Positions 7,492 to 14,545 of a DNA stretch of 15,811 nucleotides are shown here, piece after piece (within the stretch, counting starts at the first letter, position 1; every line of letters starts with the position of its first letter). Under the pieces are notes generated by a model. It did not search any database. It saw nothing but the letters and a program-made list of their open reading frames with translations, and was not told the origin of the DNA. Source of the stretch: an uncultured Muribaculaceae bacterium (GTDB taxonomy: Bacteria > Bacteroidota > Bacteroidia > Bacteroidales > Muribaculaceae); NCBI GenBank assembly GCA_910585285.1, contig CAJUDL010000062.1:1-15811 (forward strand). Reading direction: 5' to 3'. The position numbers and the translations under genes are program-made.

Positions 7492-8817
7492 ATGATGAAT
7501 TGGGATCAACTTATATGCGATAAGCGTCTTGGAATGGAGGAATTTCACGACAGCAGGCATCATACCCGTTCAGATTTCCAGAGGGATTACGATCGTCTCA
7601 TATTTTCATCCCCTTTCAGGAGATTACAAAACAAGACTCAGGTGTTCCCTTTGCCGGGGAGCATATTCGTGCATAACCGTTTGACCCACAGCCTTGAGGT
7701 ATCTTCTGTAGGAAGATCTATGGGTAACGAGGTTGCGATCCGGCTTCATGAGAAATATAAGGGCGAACCCTGGACTCATAAACTTGACGGGATGCGCGAT
7801 ATTGTGGCGGCGGCTTGTCTCTGCCATGATCTTGGAAATCCACCATTCGGACATTCAGGAGAAAAAACTATCTCCACGTACTTCAGCGAAGGGAACGGTC
7901 AGGTTCTCAAAAACCGCCTCGGAGCAAAAGAATGGACTGATCTCATTCATTTTGAAGGAAATGCAAATTCTTTCCGACTTCTGACACATCAATTCAAAGG
8001 GAGAAGAAACGGGGGGATGGCAATGACATATTCCTCACTCGCATCAATCGTAAAGTATCCCTACTCCTCTCTGCTTGCCGGAGAAAAAGGGAAGTTCGGA
8101 TTCTTTTCTTCAGAGGAGGAAATCTTCAGACGTGTCGCTTCCCAGCTCGGCATTCCTGAGACATCTTCCGGAAAATTCTGTCGTTATCCTCTCGTATATA
8201 TTACTGAAGCAGCAGATGACATATGCTATCAGATAATGGATCTCGAAGATGCGCACAAATTGAAAATCATAGGGATGCAGGAAGTTATCGAACTTATGCT
8301 CAACTTCTTCGAAGATAAAGATCAGGACAGGATGAAACGTATGCTGGGACATCTCGATGACCCGAATGAAAAGATTGCCTATCTGAGATCGAACGCAATC
8401 GGAGCCATGGTAGTGGATTGTGCCGATGTGTTCGCCCGCAACGAAGAAAGAATACTCGAAGGAGATTTCCATGGCACGCTTATCGACAATATGAATCCGC
8501 TTCTAAAGGATGCCTATTCCAAATGCTCTGGCACGGCTTGGGAGAAGATTTATTGCGCACCGGAAGTTGTGGACATAGAACTTGCGGGCAACCGCATCCT
8601 TACATATCTTCTTGACACACTGATGGAAGCCGTGCTCAATCCGGAGAAGAATTATTCCAAGTTGCTTCTCAACATTATACCACAACAATATGACACCACG
8701 GCTCCAACACTGTATGAAAGAATCCAGAGCGTGCTCGATCATATATCTGGCATGACCGACGTCTATGCTCTTGATCTTTTCCGCAAATTAAACGGACATA
8801 GCCTTCCGGCTGTTTAA
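7492..8817 (+). CDS. dgt: Deoxyguanosinetriphosphate triphosphohydrolase (dGTPase)
   Basis: The enzyme hydrolyses dGTP (and in related proteins other dNTPs) to the nucleoside and triphosphate, influencing dNTP pools. The 441-residue protein is a HD-domain phosphohydrolase. The metal ligands are visible: H66 in RLTHSLEV, H112-D113 in CLCHDLGNPPFGHSGE, and the distal Asp in EAADDICYQIMDLED (D242/D243). H121 of FGHSGE is also conserved. The opening IFSSPFRRLQNKTQVFPLP is typical of the family. ATG occurs at both 7492 and 7495; the first is used. It is divergent from porT and has its own -7 box. Length and sequence fit a housekeeping dGTPase; dGTPases can restrict phage, but nothing nearby suggests a defence locus. 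The 207 bp after it hold no gene. Confidence 0.95.
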   Translation: MMNWDQLICDKRLGMEEFHDSRHHTRSDFQRDYDRLIFSSPFRRLQNKTQVFPLPGSIFVHNRLTHSLEVSSVGRSMGNEVAIRLHEKYKGEPWTHKLDGMRDIVAAACLCHDLGNPPFGHSGEKTISTYFSEGNGQVLKNRLGAKEWTDLIHFEGNANSFRLLTHQFKGRRNGGMAMTYSSLASIVKYPYSSLLAGEKGKFGFFSSEEEIFRRVASQLGIPETSSGKFCRYPLVYITEAADDICYQIMDLEDAHKLKIIGMQEVIELMLNFFEDKDQDRMKRMLGHLDDPNEKIAYLRSNAIGAMVVDCADVFARNEERILEGDFHGTLIDNMNPLLKDAYSKCSGTAWEKIYCAPEVVDIELAGNRILTYLLDTLMEAVLNPEKNYSKLLLNIIPQQYDTTAPTLYERIQSVLDHISGMTDVYALDLFRKLNGHSLPAV

Positions 8818-8964
8818 TAACTAAGTATGTAAGGAAAATTAAGGCACATATAAAACGCAGTTATTTTTGAGATGTTTTTGCCGCGTAATGATGGAGCATA
8901 TAGGCATATGCGACTGAATTACAAGGTGAAAACAGCCAAAAAGAACAAGTTTTATAGTGCAAGA

Positions 8965-8995
8965 TTTCATTACTTGCTTATATCGGTTAATTTTT
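8965..8995 (+). promoter_or_regulatory. Weak candidate promoter for the TPM-domain gene
   Basis: TTTC at 8965-8968 and TAATTTTT at 8988-8995 are separated by 19 nt and differ from TTTG-N19-TAnnTTTG at one base in each box. A start near 9002 would give a 5' leader of about 23 nt. The rest of the 8818-9024 gap contains only an AT-rich 6-bp hairpin (896-911 in the 8 kb block, GCATAT/ATATGC) and a short TTACTTRCTTA repeat. I see no terminator for dgt. Confidence 0.35.
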
Positions 8996-9024
8996 ATTAC
9001 TTACTTACGTGATACATAATTACA

Positions 9025-10305
9025 ATGAGAAAGATATTAATATACTTGACATTATTTATAAGCATTATTGCTGCCAGAGGCGAAGACTACACGCCTAAAA
9101 TGATGCCGAATATCAACATTGCGAACAGATATGAGTATGTGTCCGATCCGGGCAATCTTCTGTCGCAGGAAACAAAAGATGAGATTAACCGCCGTCTCTG
9201 GGACCTGCGTCAGCAAACATCTGTTGAAGCCGTGGTAGCAATTCCACCTTCAATTGGCGACACACCCATTGAAGACTGGAGCGAACAGCTGTTCACGCTT
9301 TGGGGTATCGGCAAAGATGACCGAGACAATGGTGTGTTGCTTGTGATTGCTCCCGAACAAAGACGCGCCCGCATCACAACCGGTTACGGAGCCGAAGGTG
9401 CCCTCCCGGATATCGCATGCAAAAACATCATAAATTCCGAAATAATCCCCAATATGAAACAGGGAGACATAAATGCTGCTGCCTTAGGAGCTTCCACCCT
9501 TATGGCACAGGCACTTTCGGATCCAGCTGTTGCTGAAGAGCTTAAATCAAAAAAAGACGATAACTTCTCAGGAAGCGTAAATACACTATCGGGAGATGTT
9601 TTGTTGAAGTTCGGAAAGATCATAGCTGCCTGCGCATTCCTTTTCTCTCTGGGTCTATTTATATTTTATCTGGTAAAATCACGTAAAAACAAAGATAACT
9701 ACCACAAGGCAATAATGTGGCGAGATTCCCTGACAACGTTTGGGGCGGCTGCCATCTTCTCCCTCGGCAGCGGACTGATTTTCTTTCTGCTCGCTCTATT
9801 ACTTTATCGATCATATAGGACTCGCAAACTGAAATGCTCTACCTGCGGGGCAAAAATGAACCGTCTCGGTGAGGAAGAAGACAATGAACTTTTATCCGAC
9901 TCACAGGATTTTGAAGAAAAGCTGGACACTATTGACTATGATGTGTGGGAATGTCCCAAATGCGGAACTATCGAAAGGTATGCATTCAAGAAGAAACAGC
10001 AGAAATACACTGAATGCCCCAATTGCCACACAGTGGCAATGTGTCTTATCGGTGAAAAGACTCTTGTGCCAGCCACTACAACACATCAAGGCAGAGGAGA
10101 AAAGATATATGAATGTCAATTCTGCCACCATCAAAAACGCAAACCGTTTGTTATACCCAGAAAAGAATCTGCGGCTCCTTTAATCGCAGGCGCGGCGATA
10201 GGTGCGATGTCAGGTCATCGCGGCGGCGGTGGATTCGGTGGCGGATTTGGAGGAGGATTCGGCGGTGGCTCCACGGGTGGAGGCGGTGCATCCGGAGGTT
10301 GGTAA
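9025..10305 (+). CDS. TPM-domain membrane protein (YgcG family) with zinc-ribbon-like segment
   Basis: The 426-residue protein has a signal peptide (residues 1-18). A TPM domain follows (about 34-170; motifs YVSDPGNLLS, WGIGKDDRDNGVLLVIAP, RRARITTGYGAEGALPD). TPM domains occur in envelope proteins across bacteria and in the plant photosystem II repair protein TLP18.3; some show acid phosphatase activity, but a general function is not established. Two membrane helices come next (about 196-217 and 238-262). Then a probable cytoplasmic region has four CxxC pairs (271/274, 310/313, 331/334, 364/367), enough for two zinc ribbons. The tail from residue 400 is almost pure Gly with Phe, ending SGGW, typical of YgcG-like proteins. 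It precedes the DUF3298 lipoprotein gene by 60 bp. The function is unknown. Confidence 0.88.
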   Translation: MRKILIYLTLFISIIAARGEDYTPKMMPNINIANRYEYVSDPGNLLSQETKDEINRRLWDLRQQTSVEAVVAIPPSIGDTPIEDWSEQLFTLWGIGKDDRDNGVLLVIAPEQRRARITTGYGAEGALPDIACKNIINSEIIPNMKQGDINAAALGASTLMAQALSDPAVAEELKSKKDDNFSGSVNTLSGDVLLKFGKIIAACAFLFSLGLFIFYLVKSRKNKDNYHKAIMWRDSLTTFGAAAIFSLGSGLIFFLLALLLYRSYRTRKLKCSTCGAKMNRLGEEEDNELLSDSQDFEEKLDTIDYDVWECPKCGTIERYAFKKKQQKYTECPNCHTVAMCLIGEKTLVPATTTHQGRGEKIYECQFCHHQKRKPFVIPRKESAAPLIAGAAIGAMSGHRGGGGFGGGFGGGFGGGSTGGGGASGGW

Positions 10306-10365
10306 TACATTAGTCTATATATTAATCAGTTACATTAATAATAGTTTAAAACGCACAAAAATATT

Positions 10366-11160
10366 ATGAATAAAATTGTATTGACAGCTCTGGCGGCATT
10401 TATAGCGATAGCGGGAGCAAGCTGTAGCACCAAAAACAAGGAGAATGATTCTGAGACAAAGGAACTATCCAGAGATATTAAATTTGAATCCTATACATAT
10501 GATATCATAAGTGAGTTTACGGGGAATGACACGCTTGAGGCACCCGGCGGCAAACTGGTAAGATTCATTGGTCAGGGCGTATTGCCGGAGGATATTGGCG
10601 ACACTGATATCAAAACATTGCGTGAAACCCTGATGAATATTGCCGGGATTCATTTTATCGATGGCAATGCTGAGCCTGTGATGACGGATTCTCTTCAGAT
10701 CACGGATATGGCAGCCTCCGACACGGATGCATGCGGAGAAGTGATATCCACACTGGCTACAACTCTTATGACTCCAAGAGCCATTGTATGGGAGAACATC
10801 AAATACGTGTATCCTTGTCTGGCTGCGCACGGAAATACAAACACAACGTATGTTAATTTCTGTCTGACTGATGGGAAAATTATCTCTTTAGGAGATCTTT
10901 TCAAACCTGATTATCAAAAAACTCTCATGGAAATGATCAGGACCAAACTTAAGGAGTCGGGACATGAATTGCTTATGCCAATCAATGAGGTAAGCTTCCC
11001 GTCTCAGTTCGGACTAACATCCAAAGGAATAATATTCAGCTATGATCCATACCAGATTGCGCCATATTCTGAAGGCACAATCCAAGTAGAATTGTCGGCG
11101 GGAGAGCTGTCAGACATTCTGAGTGAACACGGATTGTATATTTTGCTGGGAGTTATCTGA
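10366..11160 (+). CDS. DUF3298 (RsiV C-terminal-like) lipoprotein
   Basis: The 264-residue protein carries a lipoprotein signal with Cys20 (IAGASC), followed by a charged linker. A central region of about residues 40-150 is unassigned. The C-terminal region (about 150-262) has the DUF3298 character: FCLTDGKIISLGDLFKPDY, then FGLTSKGIIFSYDPYQIAPYSEGTIQVELS. DUF3298 is also the extracytoplasmic part of the Bacillus anti-sigma factor RsiV, which binds lysozyme. No membrane helix or sigma-factor gene is present here, so regulatory function is not implied; a surface or periplasmic lipoprotein is the safe call. The stop codon overlaps the converging LysE-family gene by 8 bp. No clear promoter is seen in the 60 bp upstream, so it may be read from the TPM gene. 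Confidence 0.85.
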   Translation: MNKIVLTALAAFIAIAGASCSTKNKENDSETKELSRDIKFESYTYDIISEFTGNDTLEAPGGKLVRFIGQGVLPEDIGDTDIKTLRETLMNIAGIHFIDGNAEPVMTDSLQITDMAASDTDACGEVISTLATTLMTPRAIVWENIKYVYPCLAAHGNTNTTYVNFCLTDGKIISLGDLFKPDYQKTLMEMIRTKLKESGHELLMPINEVSFPSQFGLTSKGIIFSYDPYQIAPYSEGTIQVELSAGELSDILSEHGLYILLGVI

Positions 11161-12790
11161 TCTTGCGGAGACGAAGTTCAGATGAATGTTCGGGAAAGAT
11201 GATTCGTAGCATTGGTGATTCGAACTGAGCCTTCGCTCCACTAATAATATCGCCGGATGCATCAATCCATTCAACATTATAAACATTTTCAAAAGGGGTG
11301 GTTGTAAGCCGCCCCTTTTTCATGCCTGGTTTCCACTCTCCGGGATTCTTGACAGCACCATCCAGGTAAACCATATCATAACCTGATTCCGATTTAACAA
11401 GGGCAATGCGATATTCCCCTCCCATTCTCATGTAGTTATCTTCAAGCATGCGGTCAAAAATCCCCCATTCACCCTCCTTTTCATCTGAGGATCGTTCAAA
11501 ATATTTCCTTAACTCCTCCTTATCGGAATAGATACTATTCTTGGAACTAAAGTCAGAACCGGCAATATCAATAGATATGTAATCCACACGTATCCTGCCT
11601 CCCGGCATCACGGCATAGCCAATGCTGTCAACACAGAAATCACGAATATCGCATTCTGCCAATGGCTTGTAGGTTCTGTTACCACCTTTCAGCTTCCACC
11701 CGGTCTTGTCGATATACAGACGAAATGCATTCTCTCCGTCATATAAATTGAAGTCGGAGAAAATATCTTTGCGAGTGCAAATATTTTCACCGACCTTTAC
11801 CGTCATCACCACTCGAGGAGAAGCATACGTTTCGTTTAGTCTATCATCAACCGTCTTGAAAGAAATCATGCAATCCTCACTCCCTTTCATTACTATACCC
11901 CACTCCGGAAAAGAAACGCTTCCTACGCCTCCGGAACCATCATCATATTTATGTCTCTTTCCGTTAGAGGCATGAAGGTTCGCAGTTCTGAATTGCCAGA
12001 CCATATGCCTCCCTGCGCCAACTCCAATTAAATCCTCCACTACTTTATTACTGGCATTATCTATGATCAGCGTAGTGTCTGTGGCATTAATGAATGAGCC
12101 GAAACCTCTCCCTGAATTCATATTTACAACAGGACGCGAGGCAGAAGCCAGCCCTGTAACCGCCGTGATGATCCCGACTATTGCAAAAAGGAATATCACT
12201 GAACCTATTATTTTATTTATCAGCCACATGGAGCGCAAGTTGAAATGGGCACGCACCTTGTCTACAAAAAATGTGACAAAATACCACCACAACAACGCTC
12301 CTAAGAAGATAAAGATAAACCCAATTATATAATGATAGAATTTAATCTCCGGCATCAGGAAATTGAAACGCGCGAACAAACCTATTATCAAGAATATAAT
12401 CAAAGGATTGGATACCGTGAAAAAGAATCCGTTTAATATATTTCGCCCCGCTGGAATACGCTGTTCCGATGGTTTCTTTAATTTGCGGGAAGGATTGGAT
12501 TTAAATAGATATATGCCGAATCCAATAAGCACGACACTTCCTAAAAGCTGGATAATATTGCTGTTGCGCTCAAGGAATTCTTCGATAAAAGAGAGTCCGA
12601 AGCCGGTGAGTAAACAGTATAAAAGATCTGAAATTGCCGCCCCCACACCTGTATAGAGACCGGTTCTTCTACCCTTGTCGAGCGTGCGCTGCACACACAA
12701 TATCCCTACCGGTCCCATAGGGGCTGAAATTATGATGCCGATGGCGAGTCCCCGCCACATCGTGTAAAATATTCCTTCGAGAATTCCCAT
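11153..12790 (-). CDS. LysE/RhtB-family exporter fused to a large C-terminal domain
   Basis: The first 215 residues form a LysE-family translocator with about six membrane helices (12-34, 45-67, 80-97, 118-141, 152-176, 192-214) and the family's early SAPMGPVGILCVQRTLDKGRRTG segment (22-44). LysE/RhtB proteins export amino acids or related small molecules; the substrate cannot be told here. Usual members have about 200-220 residues. This protein has 545, with an unassigned soluble extension of about 330 residues. The extension alternates beta-strand-like segments with Gly/Asp turns (for example GRIRVDYISIDIAG and YRIALVKSESGYDMVYLDG), suggesting one or two beta-sandwich domains. It is last in the pyrE operon, 12 nt after the Rieske-like gene. 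Its 3' end overlaps the converging lipoprotein gene. Confidence 0.85.
   Translation of the reverse strand: MGILEGIFYTMWRGLAIGIIISAPMGPVGILCVQRTLDKGRRTGLYTGVGAAISDLLYCLLTGFGLSFIEEFLERNSNIIQLLGSVVLIGFGIYLFKSNPSRKLKKPSEQRIPAGRNILNGFFFTVSNPLIIFLIIGLFARFNFLMPEIKFYHYIIGFIFIFLGALLWWYFVTFFVDKVRAHFNLRSMWLINKIIGSVIFLFAIVGIITAVTGLASASRPVVNMNSGRGFGSFINATDTTLIIDNASNKVVEDLIGVGAGRHMVWQFRTANLHASNGKRHKYDDGSGGVGSVSFPEWGIVMKGSEDCMISFKTVDDRLNETYASPRVVMTVKVGENICTRKDIFSDFNLYDGENAFRLYIDKTGWKLKGGNRTYKPLAECDIRDFCVDSIGYAVMPGGRIRVDYISIDIAGSDFSSKNSIYSDKEELRKYFERSSDEKEGEWGIFDRMLEDNYMRMGGEYRIALVKSESGYDMVYLDGAVKNPGEWKPGMKKGRLTTTPFENVYNVEWIDASGDIISGAKAQFESPMLRIIFPEHSSELRLRKIR
11291..11320 (+). terminator. Probable terminator of the DUF3298 gene, inside the opposing CDS
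   Basis: AAAAGGGGTGG (11291-11301) pairs with CCGCCCCTTTT (11309-11319) through 11 bp with one G-U wobble and a 7-nt loop, ending in a run of five T on the plus strand. This is the classic shape of a rho-independent terminator for rightward transcription. It lies about 130 nt past the DUF3298 stop, within codons of the LysE-fusion gene on the other strand. In the leftward direction the U tract is only four residues, so read-through of the fusion gene is plausible. Confidence 0.7.
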
Positions 12791-12802
12791 CGCATCTTTT
12801 GA

Positions 12803-13324
12803 TTATCGTGTTATCATATAACCCCCGCCTACAGAACGCAGGCATTGATATCGGGTAAGACCGTATTTGTATTTGCCCTCGGTTGCAGGTCCCGACAACG
12901 GAGCGCCTCCCTGCATTGTGACGTCATAATGCGAACCGCATTTTCCACATATTGCCTCAAACGAAGTAGCATCTACTGCCACCCTTACATTAGGATCGCA
13001 TTCAACAGGACATGCCATATCGTACGCAAGCGGAACATTCGTCTCGGTTGTGAACGGATCCATTCCCCCGATCAACAGAACTCCGCCAAAGCCGGTTGCG
13101 GTATTGGCTGTATAACGGTAACCTGCCGGCTCATTAAGCTGAGGAATAAAATAACGGAACAGACCGAACCCCGATACGCCATACGTATTCCAGAGTCCGG
13201 CATCCGAAAGATTGATGCTTACGGGCATCGCCGGGATCCTTTCGTCATCAACTGAATGACAGCCCGAAAACAAAAGGACGGCAGTTGTAAAAACAGCGGT
13301 CAGAACCGCATTAAATATTCTCAT
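12803..13324 (-). CDS. Rieske-like lipoprotein with cysteine-only putative cluster site
   Basis: The 173-residue protein has a lipoprotein signal with Cys22 (LFSGC). The C-terminal half resembles a Rieske [2Fe-2S] domain. The second box reads CGKCGSHYD (126-134) and is followed by GGAPLSGPA, as in Rieske proteins (C-x-C-H-G-S-x-[FY]-D then GP). The first box is reduced to CPVEC (105-109). The usual His ligands are thus absent, and four cysteines (105, 109, 126, 129) are available. It may bind a [2Fe-2S] cluster through Cys, bind Zn, or only keep the fold; this is inference. Bacteroidota genomes carry comparable proteins labelled as Rieske or nitrite-reductase ferredoxin-subunit-like. Its ATG directly follows the stop of the SRPBCC gene (TAAATG), so translation is probably coupled. 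Confidence 0.75.
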   Translation of the reverse strand: MRIFNAVLTAVFTTAVLLFSGCHSVDDERIPAMPVSINLSDAGLWNTYGVSGFGLFRYFIPQLNEPAGYRYTANTATGFGGVLLIGGMDPFTTETNVPLAYDMACPVECDPNVRVAVDATSFEAICGKCGSHYDVTMQGGAPLSGPATEGKYKYGLTRYQCLRSVGGGYMITR

Positions 13325-13762
13325 TTATTCAAAAGGAATCGCCCTAAGCATATTGGCGAATTCCGAAGTCATTTTATTAAGAGGACCACTCACCATGGGT
13401 TTAAGCATAGCCGGAATCTGGATATCTATTTCTACCGAAGCCGTGCTCGTCGCCTCTCCCATAGATAAGATATGAAGGCTCAACGACATCGGGACAGGAG
13501 TCCCCTCCCCTTCAAGACGAATAAGGGATGGATTAACGCTTTGTGTCTTACGGAGCGTTATCGCTCCCATCGGACCGGCAGGGAAAGATATTCTGTCGGC
13601 AGACACCTCAATCTGCTCAAGCATATCACGCTTGTCGGCAGGAATCTGCTCGGCGGGAGCATTCTTTATCATCTCTCCAAGTCCCTGGAGATTATCAAGT
13701 TTGAGGAATACGGTTTCGGCAGGAGCACCGAGAGTCACATCCTCGCTTCTATATGTAGCCAT
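13325..13762 (-). CDS. SRPBCC-fold (START/polyketide cyclase-like) protein
   Basis: The 145-residue protein has no signal peptide and is probably cytoplasmic. It shows the pattern of small SRPBCC proteins: an N-terminal strand (YRSEDVTLGAPAETVFLKLDNL), a helix, central strands (ADRISFPAGPMGAITLRK, LIRLEGEG, MSLSLHILSM, TASVEIDIQIP), and a long C-terminal helix (LNKMTSEFANMLRAIPF). These form a helix-grip fold with a hydrophobic pocket; ligands vary and none can be assigned. It lies 7 nt after pyrE and abuts the next gene with no gap, so it belongs to the pyrE transcript. The fold call is by pattern and should be confirmed with a structure model. Confidence 0.75.
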   Translation of the reverse strand: MATYRSEDVTLGAPAETVFLKLDNLQGLGEMIKNAPAEQIPADKRDMLEQIEVSADRISFPAGPMGAITLRKTQSVNPSLIRLEGEGTPVPMSLSLHILSMGEATSTASVEIDIQIPAMLKPMVSGPLNKMTSEFANMLRAIPFE

Positions 13763-13769
13763 ATTGTTA

Positions 13770-14414
13770 TTATTCTTTATTTCCCGGAACCCAGTTGGCT
13801 GGATCCTTACGCCACTCCTGAAGAGTGGCTATATCATCGGGACGTATGTATTCTGTTTCAAGCGCAACCTCAAGCATTGCTGAATAATTCACCAATGGAA
13901 TCAAAGTAATATTTTCATCACGCAAGCGCTTTACCGCCATTGGAAATTCATAGTTGAAGATTGCAGTAAGACCAAGGACATCTCCACCTGCGAGACGCAA
14001 CTCCTCGGATGCCTTTACAGAGCTTGCCCCAGTAGAAATCAAATCATCCACGAGCACCACCTTCTGACCAGGTTTAAGGTTCCCTTCAATCAGATTTTCC
14101 AATCCGTGGTCTTTAGGAGTAGAACGGACAAAAAGAAACGGGAGACCTAATGCATCTGCCACTATAGCTCCCATAGGTATAGCACCTGTAGATACGCTTG
14201 CTATGGCATTGACATCCGGAAAATGCTCTATGATCTCCTTCGCCATCTCAATCTTGATAAGATTCCGGATATCAGGATATGAAAGCAGACGGGGATTCTC
14301 GATATATATAGGTGAGTTCCAACCTGATCCCCACATAAAGGGACTTTCAGGCTGTAATTTGATTGCACTAATCTGCAGCAATTTCTCTGCGAGTAAACGA
14401 TCCGGCTTTTTCAT
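13770..14414 (-). CDS. pyrE: Orotate phosphoribosyltransferase
   Basis: PyrE joins orotate to PRPP to give orotidine 5'-phosphate, the fifth step of de novo UMP synthesis, in the cytoplasm. The 214-residue protein is of normal length. The PRPP-binding motif VVLVDDLISTGASS is at 119-132, and the catalytic loop FVRSTPKDHGLENLIEG (95-111) contains K101 and H103. The N-terminal GWNSPIYIENPRLLSYPDIR is typical of the family. It has its own promoter at 14504-14535, giving an untranslated leader of about 80 nt with a small GACG/CGTC hairpin near its 5' end. It heads a four-gene operon with the SRPBCC, Rieske-like and LysE-fusion genes. No long attenuator with a U run is obvious. Confidence 0.97.
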   Translation of the reverse strand: MKKPDRLLAEKLLQISAIKLQPESPFMWGSGWNSPIYIENPRLLSYPDIRNLIKIEMAKEIIEHFPDVNAIASVSTGAIPMGAIVADALGLPFLFVRSTPKDHGLENLIEGNLKPGQKVVLVDDLISTGASSVKASEELRLAGGDVLGLTAIFNYEFPMAVKRLRDENITLIPLVNYSAMLEVALETEYIRPDDIATLQEWRKDPANWVPGNKE

Positions 14415-14503
14415 AACAATTTAATTTTAAATCTCTCTTATATTCTAACGTAAATCCGGCTGATTTTCTTTAAAACATAGAAAGACGATTTCGTCCGTAA
14501 ATG

Positions 14504-14535
14504 CAAAATTACCAATATAACACTAATTTTGCAAA
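14504..14535 (-). promoter_or_regulatory. pyrE operon promoter (-33 TTTG, -7 TAATTTTG)
   Basis: On the minus strand TTTG at 14535-14532 and TAATTTTG at 14511-14504 are separated by exactly 20 nt, a full match to the Bacteroidota consensus. Start is expected near 14497. The two boxes also form part of a perfect 9-bp inverted repeat: GCAAAATTA (14503-14511) and TAATTTTGC (14524-14532) around 12 nt, which could be an operator or simply a by-product of the box sequences. Confidence 0.85.
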
Positions 14536-14545
14536 TAAAAGTTCA

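Noticed and set aside
7492..8817. dGTPase as a phage-defence gene
   Set aside because: dGTPases can act in defence, but length, promoter and surroundings fit a housekeeping enzyme and no other defence gene is near.
10194..10302. GGN-rich run as a DNA repeat or CRISPR-like array
   Set aside because: It is the coding sequence of the Gly-rich C-terminal tail of the TPM protein.
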